Part shown: piece after piece, positions 6,593-12,890 of the stretch
Position numbering within the stretch: the stretch's first letter is position 1
How the letters are laid out: each line of letters begins with the position of its first letter
Origin: Firmicutes bacterium UBA1764
GTDB lineage: Bacteria > Bacillota > Clostridia > Peptostreptococcales > Anaerovoracaceae
Direction of reading: 5' to 3'
Assembly: GCA_002315535.1 (NCBI GenBank)
Contig: DCHA01000007.1
Location: 1-20,831 of the forward strand
Length of the DNA stretch: 20,831 nucleotides
Made by a program: the position numbers and the translations under genes
The notes under the pieces: generated by a model
Told to the model about the DNA's origin: nothing
The model's input: only the letters and a program-made list of their open reading frames with translations
The model's database searches: none

Positions 6593-8091
6593 AGCTTCAC
6601 CTCGCGCTTTCTGCGATTTCTGTCATCCTTCTTTTCAAACCATCTTATGAATAAAGTAATTGCCCAGATGATGGCAAAGTAAATTATTGCAACAATGATA
6701 ATCGGTATAAATGCATCGAAGGTCCTGCTTCTTATCAGGTCTCCGGCCTTTGTGAGGTCCTGAATAGCAACATAACCAGCAATAGCGGTAGCCTTAATCA
6801 TCGCAATTATTTCTCCTCTGTATACCGGGAGGGAATTTTTCGTGAGCTGTGGAAATATGATTTTTCTGAAGCCAAATATTCTTGGATAACCAAGTGCGGA
6901 AACCGCTTCGTATTGTCCCTTATCTATGTTATTCAGGCCGTTTTCCAAAGCTGCCAGTACGCCTGTTGAGAAGAACATTCCGAAGGTCAGCATGCCGACA
7001 ACAATATCGGAAGCATCAACGTCGCCGAGGAAAACATAGCAAACCAGCATGAGCAGAACAACTATTGGAATACCTTGGATTATTACGCTGTATACGCTAA
7101 CAGTTTTGCTGAGAAGCCTGAATCTGCTTCGCTTCATAAACAGCAGCAAGATGCCCAGAATAGTACCGAAAATAAGTGAGGTTACCGAGAGCAGAGCTGT
7201 CATCTTGAGACCTTCAAGTATGAGCTTGTAACGTGCCTCCTTAATCAGGTTGTTCTTCAGACCTTCCTTTATGGCTGCTATTGATATGCTTTCGTTATCT
7301 TCATCTCTGACTATAACGGACTGGCATCTTTCGATATACACATCTGAGAAAGCAACAGATTTTTTTCTTTCCTCCGTAACGGTAATATCGGCAGCACCAA
7401 TATCAACTTTTCCGCTCTCTATCGCAGGAAGCAGTGCACCGAAGGCCATAGTCTTATATTCAACCTGATAACCTAAGTCGTAAAGAATATTTCCGATAAC
7501 CTCCACATCGAAACCAACCAATTCGCCATTTAAAATAAAGTTAATAGGTTCCATCTCGCCTGTGGTTCCAACCACAATAACAGGTCCTTCTGTTCTTTTT
7601 GGGACTTCATTTACAATGTAGTTTGTGCAGTCAGACCAGTTCCTTGAGATTTCATCAATTCTTCCGCTCTCCTTATATTCCTTGATTTTGCCGTTGATTT
7701 GTGAGATAAGGTCGACCCTGTTTTTGTTTAAACAAAAGGCCTCCTGAGTAGGGAAGTATGAAATATCAAGCTTTTTTATTCCGTCAATTCGCTTTGTGTA
7801 AAGTGCAATATTTGTTTCTGTGGTGCTTACGTAGTCAACGTTTCCGCTCTTGAGCCCAACAATTGCATCGGGAAGTGAATTGTAATATGAAATCTCGGCT
7901 TCAGGATAGGTGTCCTGAAGAAAAACTGTTTCCAGGCTTCCCATAAGGCAGCCGATTTTTCCTGTCGGCAAGTTTTCAACAGTACATTCATCATCATTAC
8001 TTCCTGAACATGAAGAAAGAAACAAGGTACTGAAAATCAGGACTGCAAACAGAAGGGCGAGCAGCCTAATAGATAATCTTTTATCGTTCAT
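6589..8091 (-). CDS. lipoprotein substrate-binding domain (permuted order) fused to amino-acid ABC permease
   Basis: A 500-residue fusion. It begins with a lipoprotein signal peptide (hydrophobic core 8-25, lipobox LSSC with Cys28). Residues 44-155 carry what is normally the second half of a family-3 solute-binding protein: the GKIGCLMGSLE start of lobe 2, SLPDAIVGLKSGNVD, then the final helix INGKIKEYKESGRIDEISRNW. Residues 170-265 carry what is normally the first half: IVVGTTGEMEPINF, GFDVEVI, and ITVTEERKKSVAFSDVY. The lobes are therefore in circularly permuted order. Residues 290-485 are a BPD_transp_1 permease with about five TM helices and an EAA loop (395-415, EAVSALGYPRIFGF). The ATG at 8091 follows AGAGGAAG; in-frame starts upstream lack a site. 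With the downstream ATPase it forms an amino-acid-type importer. Substrate unknown. Confidence 0.88.
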   Translation of the reverse strand: MNDKRLSIRLLALLFAVLIFSTLFLSSCSGSNDDECTVENLPTGKIGCLMGSLETVFLQDTYPEAEISYYNSLPDAIVGLKSGNVDYVSTTETNIALYTKRIDGIKKLDISYFPTQEAFCLNKNRVDLISQINGKIKEYKESGRIDEISRNWSDCTNYIVNEVPKRTEGPVIVVGTTGEMEPINFILNGELVGFDVEVIGNILYDLGYQVEYKTMAFGALLPAIESGKVDIGAADITVTEERKKSVAFSDVYIERCQSVIVRDEDNESISIAAIKEGLKNNLIKEARYKLILEGLKMTALLSVTSLIFGTILGILLLFMKRSRFRLLSKTVSVYSVIIQGIPIVVLLMLVCYVFLGDVDASDIVVGMLTFGMFFSTGVLAALENGLNNIDKGQYEAVSALGYPRIFGFRKIIFPQLTKNSLPVYRGEIIAMIKATAIAGYVAIQDLTKAGDLIRSRTFDAFIPIIIVAIIYFAIIWAITLFIRWFEKKDDRNRRKREVKL

Positions 8092-8116
8092 ATCTTTTCT
8101 TCCTCTAAATGTTAAC

Positions 8117-8144
8117 ATAAGCAGCAACAAAAATTGCTGCTTAT
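8117..8144 (-). promoter_or_regulatory. intercistronic stem-loop without T-tract
   Basis: ATAAGCAGCAA (8117-8127) and TTGCTGCTTAT (8134-8144) form a perfect 11-bp stem with a 6-nt loop in the 68-bp gap between the STAS/kinase gene and the permease fusion gene. No T-run follows on the minus strand. It is better seen as an RNA-processing or stability element, or a partial attenuator, than as a full terminator. Confidence 0.6.
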
Positions 8145-8159
8145 ATTATGAAGTAAATA

Positions 8160-9344
8160 TTATTTTAAATACTGAGGGATAAGATCAATAATTTCATCAA
8201 TCTGCGGAAGCAGCTTTTCTATCATGAGATTAACAAAGAATCCTTTTTTGTCTTCGTCCATCTGGCTATGCTTTACTGCAAGCATTCCGCACCTGAGCTG
8301 ACCAAAGGCATCGTAAATTCTTGCGATTTTTTCGTGCTTTTCAGGGTCTGGCTCATCAATATATTCTTCCAAAAGCATATTATACATTTTTCCTCTAAGG
8401 TCTTTTTTGAGAACAATGAGATTATCAGCCATTTCTCTGTTAGCTATTTCTAAGTAATGGTAGTGGAAGCAGAGAGGCCCGATGTCAAAAATATTATGTC
8501 CGCGTCCGATGTCAGCCATATCGATGAGAACAAGCTCGCCGTCCTTAACCATTACGTTGTTTGCGTGAATGTCGCTGTGAATGAAGGTCTTGGTGTCAGG
8601 GACCAGACTAATCATCCTTTTGATGCGGGCAACATCCTCGTCCGAAATCCATCTTGAGAGCATATCAGCCCATTTGCACCAAAGAACCTTTACATCTGTA
8701 AAGGTGTCATCTACTTCCGTACTGTGGCTCTGCTTCAGCATTTTTTTGTACTTTTCTTTGTATTCATCGAACTGATCGGGATGCTTGTTCAGATAGGAGG
8801 AAAGAACCTCGGCATCTACCAGCTCAAAGACAGTTCCGAATCTGTCCTTCCAGGTAACTAAATCATAGCTGATTATGGTCTGAATTCCAAAGAGGAAGGC
8901 AGTCTTTGCGTTTGCAACCTCCTGTTCGATTTTTTCAAAAGGAACCTTTTTTTCATATATTTTTACTATAGTATCTCTGTCAATTCTGAAAACTCTTGAG
9001 CTGAGGCCGTGACCGATTTCTGTGCTTTCATCAACAGTGATTTCTCTGAGGGCTCTCTTTACCTTGAACATTGTGTCAAAGCCCGTGAGCTGTAAAATGT
9101 CAAGCACATCTCTTGAAACATTGATGATTTCAATATTCGGGACCTGCTTTCTTAGTGAAAGCAATACTCTGAGACCCGCTGAAGAAATATATTCCATTTT
9201 CTTTGCATCAAGGACTAATTTTCCGTTTTTTTCCAAATGGTCTTTAACCTGTTCAAGCGCTGAGGTTAAGCTTTCCTCAAATTCCTTTGCGTTGCCGGAA
9301 TCGTATCTCTGGCCTAATACAATTGCATTATTCTCAATTTTCAC
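8160..9344 (-). CDS. STAS-domain (anti-anti-sigma-like) protein fused to APH-type phosphotransferase
   Basis: A 394-residue soluble protein. Residues 1-100 form a STAS domain of the SpoIIAA/RsbV kind: KLVLDAKKMEYISSAGLRVLL contains the SSAG site whose Ser (54/55) is phosphorylated by GHKL kinases in that family. Residues about 105-394 are an aminoglycoside/choline-kinase-like phosphotransferase, with a nucleotide loop GHGLSSRVFRI (111-121), IVKIYEKK with Lys128, catalytic HSDIHANN (256-263) and IDMADIGRG (274-282). The start is GTG at 9344, preceded by AGAAAGGA. An upstream TTG-started extension (to 9479) would encode promoter DNA and is rejected. It is the first gene of the operon with the permease fusion and the ABC ATPase. 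What the kinase phosphorylates is unknown. The arrangement suggests a soluble signalling component of the transporter. Confidence 0.82.
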   Translation of the reverse strand: MKIENNAIVLGQRYDSGNAKEFEESLTSALEQVKDHLEKNGKLVLDAKKMEYISSAGLRVLLSLRKQVPNIEIINVSRDVLDILQLTGFDTMFKVKRALREITVDESTEIGHGLSSRVFRIDRDTIVKIYEKKVPFEKIEQEVANAKTAFLFGIQTIISYDLVTWKDRFGTVFELVDAEVLSSYLNKHPDQFDEYKEKYKKMLKQSHSTEVDDTFTDVKVLWCKWADMLSRWISDEDVARIKRMISLVPDTKTFIHSDIHANNVMVKDGELVLIDMADIGRGHNIFDIGPLCFHYHYLEIANREMADNLIVLKKDLRGKMYNMLLEEYIDEPDPEKHEKIARIYDAFGQLRCGMLAVKHSQMDEDKKGFFVNLMIEKLLPQIDEIIDLIPQYLK

Positions 9345-9419
9345 TTTAACATCCTTTCTTAGCCGAAGCCTGAATATATTTTGAAATATGATTAAAAGCT
9401 GGAAAAATCCATCAACAAA

Positions 9420-9448
9420 ACTATAATATATAGGGGTGAAGGTGTCAA
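9420..9448 (-). promoter_or_regulatory. sigma-A-type promoter of the STAS/ABC operon
   Basis: On the minus strand TTGACA (9448-9443), 17 nt, TATAGT (9425-9420): a perfect -35 with ideal spacing. Transcription would start near 9413, leaving about 70 nt of leader before the GTG at 9344. The 38-bp palindrome at 9482-9519 lies 33 bp upstream of the -35. Confidence 0.8.
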
Positions 9449-9481
9449 TAATAATGGGATTTTCGATTTGTTTTAGCAAAT

Positions 9482-9696
9482 GACAGACATTTTTGTTAAA
9501 ATAAGCAAAAGCGTCTGTCTAAAAGGGTCAAAATATGTGAATTCAGCTAAAAATCGATAAAAAACGACTGCCCAAGCAGTAATTAATTGGTTGAATTGGA
9601 AAATTATGTAAATTAATTCGCTCAACAATGTTTGAATTTATGAAAATATCGTAAAAACGACAGACGTTTTTGCCGTAAAAGAGTAAAATGTCTGTC
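9482..9696. repeat. two further 38-bp palindromic elements
   Basis: Elements at 9482-9519 and 9659-9696 have the same GACAGAC-N24-GTCTGTC architecture and 38-bp length as the cluster at 436-638. Starts are 177 bp apart. A weak remnant (GACTGCC at 9566, 84 bp after the first) might be a decayed middle copy, but its right end is missing. The pair lies between two divergent promoters: one element is 33 bp from the STAS operon -35, the other 38 bp from the DUF308 gene -35. The spacer shares the 11-mer TTCAGCTAAAA with the interior of the third element of the first cluster. Confidence 0.85.
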
Positions 9697-9734
9697 TTTT
9701 TGAATTACAAAACTTCTGCTGGTGTTCATAGGTA

Positions 9735-9762
9735 TTGAAATTAACCAAAAAATGTATATAAT
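9735..9762 (+). promoter_or_regulatory. promoter of the DUF308 membrane protein gene
   Basis: TTGAAA (9735-9740), 16 nt, TATAAT (9757-9762). The -10 is perfect. It leaves a leader of roughly 45 nt before the ATG at 9815. Confidence 0.65.
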
Positions 9763-9814
9763 GGATGAGAGGAACGGAAGTTCTGATTATTTTTTTTATT
9801 TAAGGGAGGATGAA

Positions 9815-10384
9815 ATGACAAACAACGGTATTCAGGAAAAGGCATATGCGGCCTTAAAGAAGACTAAGGGTCTTGGTATTGCAATCTCAATCATTATTGC
9901 AATCCTCGGTATCTTACTCTTTGTCAAGCCAATCGCAACAACTTCAGTATTTATCTGGATTATGGTAATAGGTCTTCTTATTATGGGAATTCAGAAAATC
10001 GTAGATTATTGCAGAATGCCAAAGGGCGCACGTGACGGTTTCCTGCTCGCAGGCGGTATACTTCTTGTAATTATCACATTAATTCTTATTGGTCGCGGAC
10101 TTAACTATGAGTACGCTGTAACTGCAGGAATTGAAGTTTGTATTGCGTTTATGATAGCTTTCACTTGTATCTTCACAGGTATAGGCAGAATTTGCGGAAG
10201 CGGAATGGTTAAAGCGTCAGGCGGTTCACAGGGATTATCAATTTTCAGTGGTATTCTCGATATAATTTGCGGTATCATCATTTTAGGTGCTCCGCTCTTA
10301 GGACTTCTGACAATCACTGTAATATTCGGAATTTATCTCCTCATTACAGGCATCGCACTGTTAATCAGGTTTATTTCTCTGTAA
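9815..10384 (+). CDS. HdeD/DUF308-like membrane protein, 189 aa
   Basis: Six hydrophobic helices arranged as three hairpins, with GxLLF-type turns and a cluster of small residues, resemble the HdeD/DUF308 family of inner-membrane proteins linked in enterobacteria to acid resistance. Function in Bacillota is not established. Residues 1-18 are polar, followed by helices such as GIAISIIIAILGILLFVKPI (19-38) and GLLTITVIFGIYLLITGIAL near the end. The ATG at 9815 follows GGGAGGATGA; an upstream in-frame extension overlaps the promoter and is rejected. It is transcribed alone, divergently from the STAS/ABC operon, and ends at a terminator. Confidence 0.75.
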   Translation: MTNNGIQEKAYAALKKTKGLGIAISIIIAILGILLFVKPIATTSVFIWIMVIGLLIMGIQKIVDYCRMPKGARDGFLLAGGILLVIITLILIGRGLNYEYAVTAGIEVCIAFMIAFTCIFTGIGRICGSGMVKASGGSQGLSIFSGILDIICGIIILGAPLLGLLTITVIFGIYLLITGIALLIRFISL

Positions 10385-10419
10385 GAGAACAGTGTTTTAC
10401 AATTGAATAGCGGCATAAT

Positions 10420-10452
10420 AAGGGTGTGGATAAATAGTCTGCACCCTTTTTT
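10420..10452 (+). terminator. intrinsic terminator after DUF308 gene
   Basis: AAGGGTG (10420-10426) pairs with CACCCTT (10442-10448); the closing T·G pair adds one, the loop is about 13 nt, and the stem runs into a six-T tract (10447-10452). Confidence 0.75.
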
Positions 10453-10453
10453 C

Positions 10454-10481
10454 TTGATTTGCCTTTGCGGGATGGTATAAT
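10454..10481 (+). promoter_or_regulatory. promoter of the AlkD-like gene
   Basis: TTGATT (10454-10459), 16 nt, TATAAT (10476-10481), preceded by TGG to make an extended -10. Downstream, at 10511-10524, TTAATCTTTATAAT recurs exactly in the promoter of the PerR-like gene (19989-20002) and may be a shared operator. Confidence 0.65.
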
Positions 10482-10557
10482 TGAAGAAAAAGAGTGCTGG
10501 CTTGGAAGAGTTAATCTTTATAATGCTGAAAAACTATTGAGATAAGGAATAAAGAAT

Positions 10558-11232
10558 ATGACGATAAGAGACAGGCTGTTTGAGCTGCAGGATATAGAGT
10601 ATGCGGAATTTCAGGCAAAGCTGACTCCGAATGTTTCGAGGGAAAGGTTTATCGGAGTAAGGGTTCCTGAGGTACGAAAGCTTGCAAAGGAAGTGGTAAA
10701 AGAGGGCGACTTTGAAGCTTTTCTGGAAGAATTACCACATCAATATTACGATGAGAACATGCTTCACGGAGTTTTGCTTTCAGAGCTTAAGGACAACGAC
10801 GAGTGTATCAGGACTGTGGACAGATTTCTTCCATATGTGGATAACTGGGCTGTCTGCGATATAATGTCTCCTAAGGTTTTCAAGAAGAATAAGGACAAGC
10901 TGATGGTAAAAATCCGCGAGTGGGCCGCATCGAACCACACCTATACTTCAAGGTTTGGGATAGAAATGCTCATGTCGCATTTTCTTGATGAAGACTTCAA
11001 GCCTGAATACCTTGAAATTCCTGTGTCAGTCAGCTTGGAAGACTACTATTCAAAGATGATGGTGGCGTGGTTTTTTGCAACTGCACTTACTAAGCAGTGG
11101 GATGCGACTCTGCCTGTAATCGAAGCCGGTCGCCTTGAAAAATGGACACATAACAAGTCAATACAAAAGGCGAGGGAGAGCAGGCGAATCAGTTCCGAAC
11201 AAAAAGATATCCTGAGCAATCTCAGAAAATGA
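10558..11232 (+). CDS. AlkD-like DNA alkylation repair protein (HEAT-like repeats)
   Basis: A 224-residue, all-helical soluble protein matching the DNA_alkylation/AlkD family in length and sequence. AlkD-type glycosylases remove bulky or cationic N3- and N7-alkylpurines without base flipping. VDNWAVCDIM places W97 and D101 with the W-x3-D spacing of the catalytic Trp109/Asp113 of Bacillus cereus AlkD. A second conserved aromatic region follows, with W171 in MVAWFFATAL. The C-terminus carries the basic KSIQKARESRR expected at the DNA-binding face. The ATG at 10558 follows AAGGAA with 8 nt spacing. It appears monocistronic. A shared 14-mer upstream hints at peroxide-linked regulation. Several AlkD-like subfamilies lack activity, so the exact reaction is not certain. 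Confidence 0.85.
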   Translation: MTIRDRLFELQDIEYAEFQAKLTPNVSRERFIGVRVPEVRKLAKEVVKEGDFEAFLEELPHQYYDENMLHGVLLSELKDNDECIRTVDRFLPYVDNWAVCDIMSPKVFKKNKDKLMVKIREWAASNHTYTSRFGIEMLMSHFLDEDFKPEYLEIPVSVSLEDYYSKMMVAWFFATALTKQWDATLPVIEAGRLEKWTHNKSIQKARESRRISSEQKDILSNLRK

Positions 11233-11332
11233 TAAGCGTACAGGCTGTATCATTCATCTTCGTTTCAACTCTACTTTCCGTAGGTACACAGGATTATTAA
11301 TATATGATAGCATTTTTTCGGAGGTGAAAATA

Positions 11333-11947
11333 ATGAATCAATATATTACAGGCGAAATCATAAAGGAACTGAGAGAAAAGAACAGGCTGACTCAGGCTGA
11401 CCTGGCCAGTCTGATTAATGTTTCGGATAAGACTGTTTCAAAGTGGGAGACAGGCAAGGGCTATCCTGATATTTCTCTGCTTGAACCACTGGCAGGAGTA
11501 TTCAAGGTGTCGGTTGCGGAGCTTCTTGCGGGGGATGCTGTTGTGAATGCAAATGTTTCTTCAAATATGCTCAGATCCATATTCTATATATGTCCGGTTT
11601 GTGGAAATATTATCCACAGCATGGGAGAAACAGTAGTGCATTGCCACGGTGTTCAGCTTAAGCCGGAACCTGCGTCTGAGACTGACGAAAATCACTCAAT
11701 AAACTGGGAAAAGGTTGAGGATGAATACTATGTTACTATAGAACATGAAATGACAAAAACACACAATATTTCTTTTATAGCGGCTGTTTCTCCGGACAGA
11801 CTTCAGCTTGTCAAGCTTTATCCTGAGGGGAATGCCGAAGCAAGGTTCAAAATAAACGTGGTAAAAAGGCTTTATTTTTACTGCAACAGGGACGGATTAT
11901 TCTATGTTGATATCAGAACAGCGAAAAACAATCGCATCAATAGATAG
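11333..11947 (+). CDS. XRE-family regulator fused to superoxide-reductase-like domain
   Basis: A 204-residue protein. Residues 8-62 form a classic XRE helix-turn-helix (LTQADLASLINVSDKTVSKWE). Residues 84-195 look like a desulfoferrodoxin/neelaredoxin fold: ICPVCGNII with C87/C90, VVHCHG (103-105), DENHSINW (His121), IEHEMTKTHNISFI (His138, His144) and YFYCNRDGLF (Cys184). In superoxide reductases the iron is held by four His and one Cys, the last pair in CNxH. Here CNxH reads CNRD (Asp187), so the site is changed or empty. The domain probably senses redox or metal rather than catalysing. The ATG at 11333 follows GGAGG at 8 nt; a GTG three codons earlier overlaps the site. Placed just before the Bce-like operon, it may or may not control it. 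Confidence 0.8.
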   Translation: MNQYITGEIIKELREKNRLTQADLASLINVSDKTVSKWETGKGYPDISLLEPLAGVFKVSVAELLAGDAVVNANVSSNMLRSIFYICPVCGNIIHSMGETVVHCHGVQLKPEPASETDENHSINWEKVEDEYYVTIEHEMTKTHNISFIAAVSPDRLQLVKLYPEGNAEARFKINVVKRLYFYCNRDGLFYVDIRTAKNNRINR

Positions 11948-11963
11948 GCAGACCTTAGGCTGA

Positions 11964-11987
11964 CGAAGTGACAGATTTGTCACTTCG
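11964..11987 (+). promoter_or_regulatory. perfect 10-bp inverted repeat upstream of the Bce-like operon
   Basis: CGAAGTGACA-GATT-TGTCACTTCG, starting 17 bp after the XRE gene stop. No T-run follows, so it is not a classical terminator. It lies about 75 bp upstream of the ATPase start, near where response regulators of Bce systems bind. An operator role, or a weak terminator, are both possible. A GTGTCAC repeat of the half-site follows at 11988-11994. Confidence 0.5.
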
Positions 11988-12062
11988 GTGTCACCTATAT
12001 AGATGTCTTTATTGCCTTCTTTTCGTTAGAATAATCATATCATCGAAAGGGAGGAAATAAAT

Positions 12063-12890
12063 ATGGAAATTTTAAAGGTTAATGATTTGAAAAAAACCTA
12101 TACTACCCGATTTGGGGGTAATCAGGTACAGGCTTTAAAGGGAGTAAGCTTTTCTGTTGATGCTGGCGAGTATGTCGCAATTATGGGCGAATCCGGCTCG
12201 GGAAAAACCACGCTTCTCAATATTTTAGCTGCACTTGACAAGCCCACGTCGGGTTCTGTTTTTCTTGACGGAAAGCAGCTGTCAAATGTTGGGGAGGATG
12301 AATTAGCTAAGTTCAGAAGGGATAATCTTGGCTTTGTCTTCCAGGAATTCAATCTGCTTGACACCTTCTCTATAAAGGACAACATTCTTCTTCCTTTGGT
12401 GCTTGGCGGTATTGGACTGAATGAAATGAAGAAAAGACTGGAAAAGGTAGCTTATGAACTGGGAATTTCTGACATTTTATCCAAATTTCCCTATGAGGTT
12501 TCGGGCGGACAAAAGCAGAGAGCTGCTGCAGCAAGGGCGTTGATTACTAACCCAAAGCTAGTGCTTGCTGATGAACCGACGGGCGCCTTGGACTCACGCT
12601 CATCATCTGAGCTGCTAAGAGTGTTTTCAAATATTAATAAACAGGGGCAGACAATACTGATGGTAACTCACTCAACTGATGCGGCCTCTAACGCAGACAG
12701 GGTACTGTTTATAAGGGACGGCGTTGTTTTCCACCAGATTTTCAGAGGTGACAGCACAAACGAAGAGCTGTATAAAAAGATTTCTGATACTCTTACAATG
12801 CTTCGCACAGCAGGGGACACCGGTGCTTCAATTAAAACTCCGGGTAATTGTGCGGGGAATGAAGGTCTTGGCGTAAGGGGGCAGGAATAA
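12063..12890 (+). CDS. Bce-type antimicrobial peptide ABC transporter, ATP-binding protein
   Basis: A 275-residue MacB/BceA-class ATPase: Walker A GESGSGKTT (about 41-49), Q-loop FQEFNL, signature VSGGQKQR (about 141-148), Walker B LVLADEPTGALD and a switch His in VTHST. It powers the FtsX-like permease encoded next, in systems that detect and free lipid-II-cycle targets from peptide antibiotics such as bacitracin. The last 35 residues, after the ATPase fold, are Gly-rich and low in complexity and are not part of the usual core. The ATG follows GGGAGG at 8 nt. The stop overlaps the permease start (TAATG). The order here is ATPase, permease, regulator, kinase, whereas the Bacillus bceRSAB order puts the two-component genes first. 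Confidence 0.93.
   Translation: MEILKVNDLKKTYTTRFGGNQVQALKGVSFSVDAGEYVAIMGESGSGKTTLLNILAALDKPTSGSVFLDGKQLSNVGEDELAKFRRDNLGFVFQEFNLLDTFSIKDNILLPLVLGGIGLNEMKKRLEKVAYELGISDILSKFPYEVSGGQKQRAAAARALITNPKLVLADEPTGALDSRSSSELLRVFSNINKQGQTILMVTHSTDAASNADRVLFIRDGVVFHQIFRGDSTNEELYKKISDTLTMLRTAGDTGASIKTPGNCAGNEGLGVRGQE

Noticed and set aside
9345..9479. N-terminal extension of the STAS/kinase protein from a TTG at 9479
   Set aside because: The extension would cover a consensus promoter, begins with a poor start codon without a ribosome-binding site, and adds sequence not expected before a STAS domain.
11794..11800. Single GACAGAC words inside genes (also about 17830, and GTCTGTC about 3664)
   Set aside because: They lack the partner half-site at 24 bp and lie in coding sequence; taken as chance matches to the palindrome ends.
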